From CAZELM01 sp964512995 (GTDB lineage Bacteria; CSSED10-310), in NCBI GenBank assembly GCA_964512995.1, contig CAZELM010000023.1, forward strand, positions 1-64,000: DNA of 64,000 bases. The letters are read 5' to 3'. The position numbers were made by a program, and so were the translations under genes. Of the stretch, positions 30,409 through 40,027 are shown piece by piece. Every line of letters begins with the position of its first letter. Within the stretch, counting starts at the first letter, position 1. The notes under the pieces are model-generated. The model saw nothing but the letters and a program-made list of their open reading frames with translations, did not search any database and was not told the DNA's origin.

Positions 30409-31617
30409 TCAGTTTAGGCTGTTAATTGTTATAAAATCAGAAAAATATTGTCTCAATTTTTCTATAACCTGCGGCCACATATAATTCAATCGAACATATT
30501 TTTCTCCATTGACACCGAGTTTTTGACAAAAGTCCGCACGTGATTCCAAGAGACGCAGAGCCATCACGAACTCTTCTTCGTTTGTATAATATAAACCAGC
30601 GTTGGATTTTTCGCAATGATCCACAAGAACAGGGCACCGACCATTGGCGAGAACGGGTTTCCCGGCCAATAATCCCTGTAACAGAAGGATCGACAAGCTC
30701 TCAAATGGTGATGGTACCACAACCAGTGCTGAATGATCCAATGCAGGTTTTATATCTTCGTCCGGGATATAACCGAGAAATCGTATCTGCTCATGATCTA
30801 TCTGATCAAGTCTATTCTTTCCGGCAAAAATAAGTGAGAGCTTTGAGCCGGTCTTTGTAAGATAGTTGGTAAAAAAATCAATCAGCTCCGTACAACCCTT
30901 CCCGGCTTCCACCCTCCCGATATACAGGATATAGGGTTGAGAGATACCATATTTCTCAAGAAACGTCCCGGAATTCATCGATGGTTCCGGTATCTCGACC
31001 CCCGTTCCCAAAAGAACCTGCAATCGGTTACAGACTGGATATGTTTTCTGAACAAACGATTGTTCCTCTTTAGTCAGATACAATAACCCCTTCACTCGGC
31101 GATACAACTCATGATAAATCGAAAAATGGGCGACTGGTTCATTATGCGCTGTTGGAATGAGGATTGATTTTTCAGGATTGATTTTGGAACCTTCCACGGT
31201 GGGGTAGTATAAATACGTGAAAAAAAGCAAAGCATCGTACTGAGTATGATATTTTTTCAGATACTGGATCAGATCATGGGAGATTGGGCCTTGCATCAGG
31301 AGCCATTTCTGTTCGTCTTCGGATGTCACAGGCCGAGCGAGCAAAGATTCTGTCATGGCATTGAAACATTCCATTTTTCGGGGATAATCGACCGGGAACC
31401 GCATCACCGGAACACCATTTATCCGGCAAGCTCCAGACGGGTAACTATTCTCCCATGTGACATAATCCTGAGCGCATGTCGTGGCTACGGTGACATCGAA
31501 GTCTGATTGGCAATGCTCCGCCAACCATCGGCAATACAATTCCGCACCTCCATCAACGTCCATTCCATATCGTTGGATAATGAAAAGCAATTTTGTTTTC
31601 TGAATAGCATCAGTCAT
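30409..31617 (-). CDS. GT4-type glycosyltransferase
   Basis: The 402-residue cytoplasmic protein is a GT-B fold enzyme of family GT4. The N-terminal half has RYGMDVDGGAELYCRWLAEHC, the second half ILYIGRVEAGKGCTELIDFF and VVPSPFESLSILLLQGLLAGKPVLANG. In the E-x7-E motif that binds the donor, the second Glu appears to be Gln (ESLSILLLQ), a tolerated variant in some GT4 members. The start overlaps the end of the upstream radical SAM gene by eight bases, so the three minus-strand genes from 35442 to 30409 probably form one transcript. Confidence 0.88.
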   Translation of the reverse strand: MTDAIQKTKLLFIIQRYGMDVDGGAELYCRWLAEHCQSDFDVTVATTCAQDYVTWENSYPSGACRINGVPVMRFPVDYPRKMECFNAMTESLLARPVTSEDEQKWLLMQGPISHDLIQYLKKYHTQYDALLFFTYLYYPTVEGSKINPEKSILIPTAHNEPVAHFSIYHELYRRVKGLLYLTKEEQSFVQKTYPVCNRLQVLLGTGVEIPEPSMNSGTFLEKYGISQPYILYIGRVEAGKGCTELIDFFTNYLTKTGSKLSLIFAGKNRLDQIDHEQIRFLGYIPDEDIKPALDHSALVVVPSPFESLSILLLQGLLAGKPVLANGRCPVLVDHCEKSNAGLYYTNEEEFVMALRLLESRADFCQKLGVNGEKYVRLNYMWPQVIEKLRQYFSDFITINSLN

Positions 31618-33499
31618 GAATTTGAAATTGCCCTAGGAGTATTCCATTCCGGTAGATGGGGAATGGGGATTGTTTTACTGCCAACCGTTTCCCGTCAGGA
31701 TGGTAGAGACCGAGAAGCATTTGAAAGCTTCCCGAGGCAATATTCGACGGGATTGCCACAGAAACATCGAGCGGAGCAAGCTCCTGTGAATTGATGCTGA
31801 CATTGAACCTGATGTCAGACTGGAATTTCTGCCCTTCCGGCCGGACAGCTCGCAACAGATCCTGAATGACGAGGTTGGGTTGTTGAAACAACCGGTCTCT
31901 GGCTGTGAAAACATGAAGGAAAAGCTTCAGGTTATCCGGCGTGTGTTCAGTGCAACTCCAATATAGTGTCACGGGAACGTGAGATAATTTTCTGGATATT
32001 TTTGGCGGAAAATCACAGGCGATTAATTCGATACCCCTGTCGAATGTTGAATGACAGTGAGTACCGGATAGTGACGCTCCAAAAAATTTGATCGATAGTT
32101 TTCGAGGATCCTGCATGCCGGTCTGGAGATCCACCGGTTTCCATGGTGTGCCGGAGAGAGTGATGGTATGGACCATGGGGCCGGAGTCTGGTAATGGCAA
32201 AAATACTCGACGATGATTACCATTTTTAAATGAAATCAAGTAGTTACAGGAGTTATCGATGGTCACATGAATCGTCTGAGTGGTCCCGGAATTGAGAGCA
32301 GATTCCAGTTCCATTTCTATCACCGCTTCATTATTCCCTTTCAAAAAAAAAGTCGCTGATTCGCGAGCCCATCGAAAGGGTCCGGAGGCATCGTGTTCGA
32401 TCTCAAACCATCCCAACCCCAATTGCCGATCGTGCTGGCCGATTTTTAAAATGGGCAGTACTTGGAAGGGTGTATACCAACCACGTCCCGGGCATGTCAC
32501 GCATTCAGGAGGTGGTGTAGGTGTTTTCATCCTGGATCGAAGATCCCGGTATCGTGGTCCATGCCAGATTTCCAGGAATGATTGCTCATGAAGATTTCCC
32601 ATTGGAGGCATGGCGCAACAGGGTCGAACGCTGCCATCCGTCGCAAAATAAGGAACATCCCATGGAAAATAGCAGTCTTTAAATCTTACTGTCCTGTCAG
32701 GTTTCGAAAGATTCGGATGTGTTGATAGGGGAGCTTCATGAAATTGATCGTCTGGCCATAGTTCCACGCTTACGCCCAGTTCAGCACCCACCCTGCGAGC
32801 TTCAATCAAACAATCCCGACCCAATGCCTTATCCCTCAGAAAAACAGATTCCTTTTCAACAGGTCTGAACTCCCCCATCGCCTGCAGCGTAACGGATTTT
32901 ACGAGATTTTGATGCGCAATCCGGATCAGATCCGGCAATTCCCTGATATTCCTTTTCATCCCGACCATTGAAAAGTGCAGATAGGGTGTCTCGGTATGAT
33001 ATGCTTTCTTTAATTCATTCAGTACCCGGATATTTTCCAGGAGCTTTGCAAAGTCAGCTCCACGTATACTCTGATAAGTCTCAGGTGTTGCCGCATCCAG
33101 TGAGATATTCAGGTCATGCAATCCACCTGTAATCAGCATCTCAGCGGCTTCACGAGTCATCAGGATGCCATTTGTGGAGGCATTTACCAGGACATGCTGG
33201 CGTTTAGCTGCTTCAAGTATTTTTTTCACGGCATCGAGATCCAGTAGAATCTCTCCATCTCCAACCAGATCGATCCGGGAAATGTGCGGAACGACTTCGG
33301 TTATAATTTTATCCAGTATTTCGGGTTTGATTTTCTGATTGGCTGGCGTCCGGGAGATTCCTGATGTCTTTGGACACATGATGCAATGCAGATTGCAATA
33401 GGTGATCAACTCGATGTTAATCGCAACAGGAAACAGAATCGAATCATCTGTGAAATGATTTAAATATTCTGGACAGCTTTCGAGGAAGGAGGAATTCAA
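31610..33499 (-). CDS. Radical SAM/SPASM enzyme with C-terminal beta-sandwich tail (paralogue A)
   Basis: The 629-residue protein has the radical SAM cluster CNLHCIMC (Cys 35, 39, 42), the GDGE motif (80-84), and a SPASM-type region with Cys 276, 294, 295, 333 and 336 (DGSVRPCCAMPPMGN). Residues 360-480 (GWFEIEHDASGPFRWAR) and 485-629 (LFLHVFTARD, IASGSFQMLLGLYHPDG) read as two beta-sandwich domains of the kind often seen in glycosyltransferase-associated proteins of environmental bacteria. I cannot name the substrate. TTG 33499 overlaps the upstream paralogue's TGA by four bases. The two are about one third identical by eye, especially over the enzyme core. Confidence 0.85.
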   Translation of the reverse strand: MNSSFLESCPEYLNHFTDDSILFPVAINIELITYCNLHCIMCPKTSGISRTPANQKIKPEILDKIITEVVPHISRIDLVGDGEILLDLDAVKKILEAAKRQHVLVNASTNGILMTREAAEMLITGGLHDLNISLDAATPETYQSIRGADFAKLLENIRVLNELKKAYHTETPYLHFSMVGMKRNIRELPDLIRIAHQNLVKSVTLQAMGEFRPVEKESVFLRDKALGRDCLIEARRVGAELGVSVELWPDDQFHEAPLSTHPNLSKPDRTVRFKDCYFPWDVPYFATDGSVRPCCAMPPMGNLHEQSFLEIWHGPRYRDLRSRMKTPTPPPECVTCPGRGWYTPFQVLPILKIGQHDRQLGLGWFEIEHDASGPFRWARESATFFLKGNNEAVIEMELESALNSGTTQTIHVTIDNSCNYLISFKNGNHRRVFLPLPDSGPMVHTITLSGTPWKPVDLQTGMQDPRKLSIKFFGASLSGTHCHSTFDRGIELIACDFPPKISRKLSHVPVTLYWSCTEHTPDNLKLFLHVFTARDRLFQQPNLVIQDLLRAVRPEGQKFQSDIRFNVSINSQELAPLDVSVAIPSNIASGSFQMLLGLYHPDGKRLAVKQSPFPIYRNGILLGQFQIHD

Positions 33500-35442
33500 G
33501 GCATTCGTTCACTTATCTGAACTGCTCCGAGTAAAGCAGTATGCTTGCCTGCCGGGCGGTCGCTTCGAGAGATGGGAATACGATTTTTGGTGGAGTTATC
33601 CGGATATAATCCAATATCAATGCGATACTCGCCCGGATTGAGATTTTCAGGTATGTGAAGATGGCTTTCATAGGCGACAAAGATTCCTGTTTTCCATTGT
33701 GCACTTGGAATTCCGTTGGAATGGAGCAATTCGTCTGCCTGGAAAAAGTCCTTACGTCCAATACCGAGTTTTCGTTTGAGTGGAGTAGATACCGGGGATG
33801 AATGATTCAGTCGGGTAAAATGGAGAAACATTTTTAGATTGGTAGTGGTCTTATCCAGGGATCTCCAATAGGTAATAAATCGGACGGTATCACCGATCCG
33901 CCAATTCTCTGGAGTGACTTCAAAGCCCAATAAAACTAATTGTTTTCCGAAAACGACTTTTTGGGGCCAGCTTTCCAGCCATATCCGATTGAATTTGATT
34001 CCGAGATCCCGGGAATCCATTGTATTTTTGACCGCATCGCACGGCCGTATCGAATGAGAGACATTGATTTCTGCTTTTAACACTTGATCTGAAGATATCG
34101 GATTGAGTGGATATTCCAAAGTCGTCCAGTTGTCTGATGGGAGCTGAAATGGGAAGACCTGATCTGAATCAATGATAATGGTTCCATGATCTGGTGCGCC
34201 GGGAAGTTCTGATTTTCGCAGTTGGAGAAGCAGAAATTGATCCGATTTTTTTCTGGAAAGAAACAAAACAGCCCGATCGCGACTCCATCGATAATCTCGT
34301 TCCTCATGTTCCAGATCGAACCATCCAGGGAAAAAATTCATCGGATGATCGTTTGCAGTCAATCGGGAACTGGAGTAGATGATTTTTCGCCAACCCATCC
34401 CAGGGCACTTCCGGCAGGCCTCTGGAGGATCTCCGGAAATGAGACGTTTCCGTAACTCTCGAAAGGCTTTGCTATACCAGATTTTATGAAAGGGTTCATT
34501 CTTGATGTTTCCCATCACGGGCAGTTTCGCACAGCATGGTCGGACATCGCCATTGGTCGTGATAAAAGGCGTCTCCCAGAGGAATGAACAGTTTTTCCGC
34601 CATAGAGCAGGATCTCCGGGTGGGGGAGCCTGGCCGGCTAAAAAGGGTCCGAGGTCATGGGGATCGGAGAGCACATCCATCAGTTGTTCAGGCCATAGAT
34701 TCAGGCGTAGGTTTCGCGCCTTGGATTCGATCAGGCTTTTATATAGTAGCTCCTCGGCTTTATCTCTCTGATGCAAAAAGACGGATAATCCCTTCATGGC
34801 TTCCACTTCCTCTCCCATAGCCTGAACGGTTATCGAATCTGCGCCGATCTCCTGAGCCAGATTTACAAGTTCTGGCAGTTCGTCAATATTGTCCCGCATG
34901 GCAACCATGGAGAGGTGAATATGCGGGGTTTGTTTGTGAGATGTTTGCTTGATATAGGTCAGTGATTGAATATTCTGAATGACATGTGCAAACGACGCGC
35001 CACGAATTTTTTTATACGTTTCTGGTCTGGCGGCATCCAGCGAAAAATTGATATCTGCCAGATTCAGTCTGACCAGTTCCTGCGCAATCACTTCGTCCAT
35101 CAATTCTCCATTGGAGCAGAGCGTGACGGGCACCTTGAAATATTCCGCTCCTTCAAGCAAATTGAACAGCAGATCAGCGGCAATCAGAGGTTCACCGTCT
35201 CCAACAACATCAACGCGTTGTACATATGGAACAATACTCGAAATGATGTAATCCAGAATATCGTTTTCCATTTTCTGATTGGGTTCACTTCGGTGTGTTC
35301 CCAATGTTCTCGGACACATGACACATTTCATGTTGCAATAGGATGTCAATTCGATCTGGAGGGATTTGGGAAATGGAATCCGATCACTGGCCATATAATC
35401 CAAGTAAATATCTGATTTTTCCAGAATGTTTTTTTCCGGCAC
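33496..35442 (-). CDS. Radical SAM/SPASM enzyme with C-terminal beta-sandwich tail (paralogue B)
   Basis: The 648-residue protein mirrors its downstream neighbour: CNMKCVMC (Cys 36, 40, 43), VGDGEPL, then SPASM Cys at 285, 303, 304, 343 and 346 (GDVRPCCAKLPVMGN). A beta domain spans about 373-495 (PGWFDLEHEERDYRWSRDRAVLFL) and a second about 500-645 (IGDTVRFITYWRSLD ... LNPGEYRIDIGLY). The latter pattern is common at the C-terminus of GT39-type membrane proteins. There is no signal peptide. GTG 35442 follows GAGGAG. It leads the minus-strand unit B-A-GT4 and is divergent from the carbamoyltransferase cassette. Confidence 0.85.
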   Translation of the reverse strand: MPEKNILEKSDIYLDYMASDRIPFPKSLQIELTSYCNMKCVMCPRTLGTHRSEPNQKMENDILDYIISSIVPYVQRVDVVGDGEPLIAADLLFNLLEGAEYFKVPVTLCSNGELMDEVIAQELVRLNLADINFSLDAARPETYKKIRGASFAHVIQNIQSLTYIKQTSHKQTPHIHLSMVAMRDNIDELPELVNLAQEIGADSITVQAMGEEVEAMKGLSVFLHQRDKAEELLYKSLIESKARNLRLNLWPEQLMDVLSDPHDLGPFLAGQAPPPGDPALWRKNCSFLWETPFITTNGDVRPCCAKLPVMGNIKNEPFHKIWYSKAFRELRKRLISGDPPEACRKCPGMGWRKIIYSSSRLTANDHPMNFFPGWFDLEHEERDYRWSRDRAVLFLSRKKSDQFLLLQLRKSELPGAPDHGTIIIDSDQVFPFQLPSDNWTTLEYPLNPISSDQVLKAEINVSHSIRPCDAVKNTMDSRDLGIKFNRIWLESWPQKVVFGKQLVLLGFEVTPENWRIGDTVRFITYWRSLDKTTTNLKMFLHFTRLNHSSPVSTPLKRKLGIGRKDFFQADELLHSNGIPSAQWKTGIFVAYESHLHIPENLNPGEYRIDIGLYPDNSTKNRIPISRSDRPAGKHTALLGAVQISERMP

Positions 35443-35570
35443 TGATCTGCTCCTCTATTTTTTGAAAACCCCAAAATACATATGACGTACTATCATCATG
35501 CAGGTATTGCATACAATAGCTCTGAGAATCATATTCAGGAGCAAGCTCCAAATCAATATTGATATTATAA

Positions 35571-37442
35571 ATGGATATAACATACTATGATTTATGTGTT
35601 TTTATAAAAGCGTGGACGGGAATGAGTCTACGAACTGGAGACCCATATCAGTCAATCGTAGAAACAGGTGATCGTCAGGTGAATAGAGGATCAAAAATAA
35701 TAATATGTTCGAGTGTCGGATTATTGATTATATATGGATATATTTTTTTTTCATCACCTCCGATTGAAACGTATCAGGATTATTTTCACCGATCGGCTGT
35801 GTATGCAATTCGGGCTCAATGGCAGGCCTTGTTATGGGTGCCGGCCATGCTGGGTATCACCTGGGGATTAGTGCATATTCCTCAGATTCGACGGACCATC
35901 CGAGCAATTGGCCGTATCTGGAACAACGTTCCAGACGCTCCGATCACCATTGCCTTCCCGATCGTATTTTTTCTGGAGAGTGCAGCGACCTCTTATTGGA
36001 TGCTGGGTGCGACACCTCGCATACTCGATGCATTCAATTATTGGTTTCAAGCCAGAAATTTCACCCTTGGGCAATGGTTCGCCATAGTGCCGCCGGTACC
36101 GGAGTGTTTCCGATTTCCGTTTATCATAATGGAAAATGGGAGATGGTATGGTTCTGTGTACCCCGGGTATTCCCTCCTGCTGACCATCGGTATGCTTGGG
36201 GAGGTTCCATGGCTGGTGAACCCGATCCTGGGGGGGATTTCATTGTATCTCATGATTCAGACCGGGAGAGAACTATTTGGAAACTCAGTTGGAAAAGGAG
36301 TATCCGTACTGGGCATTATGTCTCCATTTTTCCGGATGATGTCGTCGATTTTCATGGCACATACCACTGGCATCTGCTGTGTCATTCTCTTTATCCGGAA
36401 TATCATCCTCTGGATTCGAGAAAAAAACAAAATAAGGCTGAGAATCCCATTGCTGGCTGGCGTTGCGCTGGGATTCATTTATATTACTCGTCCCCAGGCT
36501 GGCGCGGTCGTTTGTGGCCCTTTTTTACTGTATGCTCTGTTTCAACTTCGAAAATCGTCATGGAAGCCCGTTGCAGTATTTTTCGCTCCTCTTATTGCTG
36601 CATATCTCTTTCTGGGATATTACAATACACAACTCACGGGAGATGCATCCATCAATCCACGATACTATGTGGACCCCGGCCGGCGATTGGGTTTTGGAGA
36701 GGAGATCGGAGAACCACTCGCAGGTGGGGTTCGGAGTGGACATTCTTGGGTGAAAGGATTATCCAACATCAATACACTCCTGACGCTCTGGAACAGTGAC
36801 ATGTATGGATGGGGTGGATGGAGTATTTTCGGCGTGACGTTTTTTTTGTGTGCCGCCGCTGTGGGATTGGGTAGAACAGAACCGATCATCTGCTTACTTG
36901 GAACGACTATTTTTCTGAACATCGGGCTTTATTTTTTTTATTACACACCCAGCCCCAACTTTGGTCCTCGATACCTCGCAGAAATCATTCCATCGAGTTT
37001 CTTCCTGACAGTCATCGGTGCCCAAAAACTCAGGAGATGTCTCCTGCAATGGATAAAAAATTCGGAATTGGTTGCGGCTTTCACCGGAATGGCACCATTG
37101 GTCCTGATCATTGGCTCCTGGATGGTGTTTTTGCCCATGCATACGACACATTATGGCATTTTACCGGAAACTCTTTCCAGATCGGATATCCCCTCCATCC
37201 CGGGCTCCCACCCATCAATCCTCGTTATTCCTCCGGAAATCTATAAATTGAATGTATTCACTTGGAACTCCCCCGATTTAGATGGTAATCTATTTATCCG
37301 TGATCCGGGTAAGGAACAACTGGAAAAACTCCAGTCCTGTTTCCCTGACAGACAATTTTATCGTTTGGAGGAAGAAGAAACCGGAGAAGAGCGAGTTAGA
37401 CGACTCATTCCAATCCATCGAACAATAGGAAACAATCCATGA
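35571..37442 (+). CDS. Polytopic membrane protein, putative GT-C glycosyltransferase
   Basis: The 623-residue protein has about ten to twelve hydrophobic segments. The layout, with a long loop after the second or third segment (RILDAFNYWFQARNFTLGQWFAIVPPVPE) and conserved-looking 'GRWYGSVYPGYSLLL', suggests a GT-C/PMT-like enzyme of a kind common in uncultured bacteria. No donor or acceptor can be assigned. ATG 35571 lacks a ribosome site; GTG 35679, before the first membrane segment, is an alternative. It overlaps the carbamoyltransferase start by four bases, so their translation is probably coupled. Confidence 0.75.
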   Translation: MDITYYDLCVFIKAWTGMSLRTGDPYQSIVETGDRQVNRGSKIIICSSVGLLIIYGYIFFSSPPIETYQDYFHRSAVYAIRAQWQALLWVPAMLGITWGLVHIPQIRRTIRAIGRIWNNVPDAPITIAFPIVFFLESAATSYWMLGATPRILDAFNYWFQARNFTLGQWFAIVPPVPECFRFPFIIMENGRWYGSVYPGYSLLLTIGMLGEVPWLVNPILGGISLYLMIQTGRELFGNSVGKGVSVLGIMSPFFRMMSSIFMAHTTGICCVILFIRNIILWIREKNKIRLRIPLLAGVALGFIYITRPQAGAVVCGPFLLYALFQLRKSSWKPVAVFFAPLIAAYLFLGYYNTQLTGDASINPRYYVDPGRRLGFGEEIGEPLAGGVRSGHSWVKGLSNINTLLTLWNSDMYGWGGWSIFGVTFFLCAAAVGLGRTEPIICLLGTTIFLNIGLYFFYYTPSPNFGPRYLAEIIPSSFFLTVIGAQKLRRCLLQWIKNSELVAAFTGMAPLVLIIGSWMVFLPMHTTHYGILPETLSRSDIPSIPGSHPSILVIPPEIYKLNVFTWNSPDLDGNLFIRDPGKEQLEKLQSCFPDRQFYRLEEEETGEERVRRLIPIHRTIGNNP

Positions 37443-39256
37443 ATATCATTGGTATTTCTTGTTTTTATCATGATTCAGCCGCTGCTTTGGTGCGGGACGG
37501 GGAAATCGTTGCCGCTGTTCAGGAGGAACGGTTTACGCGTAAGAAGCACGATCCGAATTTCCCGGGCAGAGCTGTCAACTACTGTCTGAAATCGGCTGGA
37601 CTGACCATGGATGACATTGATATCGTTGCATTCTATGACAAACCCCTGGTGAAATTTGAGCGAATTCTGGAGACCTATCTGGCGTTCGCTCCCGCCGGTA
37701 TCACTTCGTTTATCAAAGCAATCCCTCTGTGGCTGAAACAGAGGCTGGGAATGAGAGACATTATTCGAAAAGCATTGAATTATGATGGAGAGATGATATT
37801 TCTGGAACATCATGATTCTCATGCCGCATCAGCGTTTTATCCCAGTCCATTTCAGGAGGCTGCGATTTTAACGATTGACGGGGTCGGGGAGTGGACGACG
37901 ACATCATATGGTGTAGGGAAGGGTCATGAGATGCACATCATGTCCGATATCAAATTCCCTCATTCCATCGGTCTGCTATACTCCGCGTTTACATATTTTA
38001 CAGGATTCAAAGTGAATTCCGGTGAGTATAAGGTTATGGGACTGGCTCCATATGGCGAGCCAAAATACCTGGACAGGATCATGAACGAGCTGATCGATCT
38101 GAAGGATGATGGATCGTTCCGGCTCAATATGAAGTACTTCAATTACTGCACCGGATTGACCATGACCAACAAGCGATTTGACCATCTGTTTGATGGACCT
38201 CCCAGAGAACCCGAATCGGACCTGACACAACGGGAGATGGATCTCGCCAGATCCGTTCAGGATGCAACAGAACTGGTCATGCTTCACCTTGCACGACAAA
38301 TATATAAGGAAACAGGCCAGGAGAATCTGTGTCTGGCAGGTGGTGTCGCTCTGAATTGTGTAGCGAATGGCCGGATCCTTCGGGAAGGACCATTCAAGCA
38401 GTTATGGATCCAGCCTGCGGCCGGTGATGCGGGTGGAGCCTTGGGAGCTGCTCTGTTTGCTTGGCATCAATACTTGGGCAATCCACGCCAGGCAGGAATT
38501 ACCAGGGACTCCCAGAAAGGCTCCTATCTCGGCCCTGCATACAGCTCCTCAGAGATAAAAAAATTCCTCGATGAAAATCACTATCCCTATCACACGGTTT
38601 CTTATGACGAATTGCCTGAAGTGGGCGCTCATCTGATCGAAGAACAGAAAGTCGTCGGCTGGTTTCAGGGGCGTGTGGAGTTTGGACCTCGGGCATTGGG
38701 AAATCGATCAATATTGGGCGATTCACGATCTCCCAAAATGCAGAAAATCATCAACCTGAAGATCAAATTCCGGGAGAGTTTCCGGCCGTTTGCGCCTTCG
38801 GTTCTGCTGGATCGTGTCAGCGATTACTTTGAGTTGGATCGCGCCAGCCCATATATGTTGCTGGTCGCACCGGTTCGTCGTGAAATACAGCGCGCTATGA
38901 CTCCCGAAGAACAGGAACTATTCGGAATCGACAAGCTGAACGTTGTGAGATCATCCATTCCAGCCGTTACACATATCGATTATTCTGCTCGGATTCAGAC
39001 CGTGGATAAACAGGACAATGCGCTGTATTACAATATGATCAAAGCGTTTGAGCGCCGGACGGGATGCGGTGTGATCATCAATACATCGTTCAATGTGCGT
39101 GGGGAACCCATCGTGTGTTCACCCCGTGATGCCTATCTTTGTTTCATGCGCACTGAAATGGATTATCTGGTCATGGAGAATCATGTTCTGGAAAAATCAC
39201 AACAACCGGCTCTCATTGAAGACAAAGATTGGCGGGAAGAGTTCGTCCTGGATTGA
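37439..39256 (+). CDS. NodU/CmcH-type O-carbamoyltransferase
   Basis: The 605-residue protein transfers a carbamoyl group, made from carbamoyl phosphate through an adenylate, to a hydroxyl of a sugar or small molecule. It begins MNIIGISCFYHDSAAALVRDGEIVAAVQEERFTRKKHD split over the first 38 residues, and has the metal-binding HHDSHAASAF. The C-terminal domain carries VGWFQGRVEFGPRALGNRSILGD and NTSFNVRGEPIVCSP. The sequence lacks membrane segments. It stands in an operon with a GT-C protein upstream and SxtJ/DUF5989-like genes downstream. This grouping points to carbamoylation of a cell-surface or exported glycan, which is inferred. Confidence 0.93.
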   Translation: MNIIGISCFYHDSAAALVRDGEIVAAVQEERFTRKKHDPNFPGRAVNYCLKSAGLTMDDIDIVAFYDKPLVKFERILETYLAFAPAGITSFIKAIPLWLKQRLGMRDIIRKALNYDGEMIFLEHHDSHAASAFYPSPFQEAAILTIDGVGEWTTTSYGVGKGHEMHIMSDIKFPHSIGLLYSAFTYFTGFKVNSGEYKVMGLAPYGEPKYLDRIMNELIDLKDDGSFRLNMKYFNYCTGLTMTNKRFDHLFDGPPREPESDLTQREMDLARSVQDATELVMLHLARQIYKETGQENLCLAGGVALNCVANGRILREGPFKQLWIQPAAGDAGGALGAALFAWHQYLGNPRQAGITRDSQKGSYLGPAYSSSEIKKFLDENHYPYHTVSYDELPEVGAHLIEEQKVVGWFQGRVEFGPRALGNRSILGDSRSPKMQKIINLKIKFRESFRPFAPSVLLDRVSDYFELDRASPYMLLVAPVRREIQRAMTPEEQELFGIDKLNVVRSSIPAVTHIDYSARIQTVDKQDNALYYNMIKAFERRTGCGVIINTSFNVRGEPIVCSPRDAYLCFMRTEMDYLVMENHVLEKSQQPALIEDKDWREEFVLD

Positions 39257-39276
39257 AATGACAAGAGGAGGCAGCT

Positions 39277-39729
39277 ATGTCCATGTTTACCGATGTTATC
39301 AATGATCTGAAAAAGCTCGATCAAAGCCCTCCGGTCATGCGGAAATTTGGTATTGTACTGGGAATTTTGCTTGGCCTGCTGGGCGGATTGATTGCATATA
39401 AACACAGTCAGGATGCAACAATTTTTACGGGTTCAGTGATCACATTTTGGAGTTTGGCGGTCCTATCGTTTCTGATGGCGGTCGCATGTCCGGCACTGTT
39501 GAAACCACTCAATACCGGTATGGTGATTATTGGAATGATGATCGGCTGGGTCATGACCCGAATCATATTGGGAATTATGTTTTATCTGATAATTACACCA
39601 ATGGGCTGGTTGATGAAACTGATTGGAAAAGATCAACTCGGATTGAAGATCGACCGTTCAGCAGCCACATACTGGATACATCGTCCACCGACACCATTTG
39701 ACCGGGACAGATGTAAACGGTTGTTCTGA
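39277..39729 (+). CDS. SxtJ-like membrane protein
   Basis: The 150-residue protein has a short polar N-terminus (MSMFTDVINDLKKLDQSPPVMRKFGIVLG) and three to four hydrophobic segments, ending in a Tyr/Trp/Pro-rich tail (TYWIHRPPTPFDRDRCKRLF). The segment VMTRIILGIMFYLIITPMGWLMKLIGKD is typical of SxtJ-type proteins, which regularly follow carbamoyltransferase genes. Their biochemical role is not known. ATG 39277 follows GAGGAGG. Annotation rests on sequence pattern plus position. Confidence 0.82.
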   Translation: MSMFTDVINDLKKLDQSPPVMRKFGIVLGILLGLLGGLIAYKHSQDATIFTGSVITFWSLAVLSFLMAVACPALLKPLNTGMVIIGMMIGWVMTRIILGIMFYLIITPMGWLMKLIGKDQLGLKIDRSAATYWIHRPPTPFDRDRCKRLF

Positions 39730-39762
39730 TGAGCAACGCGGGTTGAGAAAGGAGATCATGTA

Positions 39763-39969
39763 ATGCCTGAATTGAAAGAGAGCGGATCCCCTGTCAGACA
39801 AAGAAGAGAACCATCATCACCCAATCTGATGCGTGAATTTTGGGACTTTTTGAAATATTCCAAGCGATGGTGGCTTCTGCCGATTGTCGTGATTATGGTT
39901 TTGTTGAGTGCTTTCATACTTCTGACTGAAAGCTCAGCAATCTTCCCCATGATTTACGCCATCTTTTAA
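39763..39969 (+). CDS. DUF5989-like small membrane protein
   Basis: The 68-residue protein has a Ser/Pro/Arg-rich N-terminal 22 residues, then LMREFWDFLKYSKRWWLLP and one membrane helix (VVIMVLLSAFILLTESSA). This 'REFW-F----KWWL-P' pattern is that of DUF5989 proteins, which accompany NodU/CmcH carbamoyltransferases and SxtJ proteins. The function is unknown. ATG 39763 follows AAGGAGA. It closes the cassette; the next gene is convergent 58 bases on. Confidence 0.8.
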   Translation: MPELKESGSPVRQRREPSSPNLMREFWDFLKYSKRWWLLPIVVIMVLLSAFILLTESSAIFPMIYAIF

Positions 39970-40027
39970 GCGGATTTTGGTATTTGACGAGGGTTTGATT
40001 CTCCCATTTTAAGAGGATTTCCCTGTT

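Noticed and set aside
35819..36799. 326-codon frame inside the GT-C membrane protein gene
   Set aside because: It is a shadow of the correct frame: its product is Cys/His/Ser-rich with no membrane segments, while the main frame gives a coherent polytopic protein coupled to the next gene.
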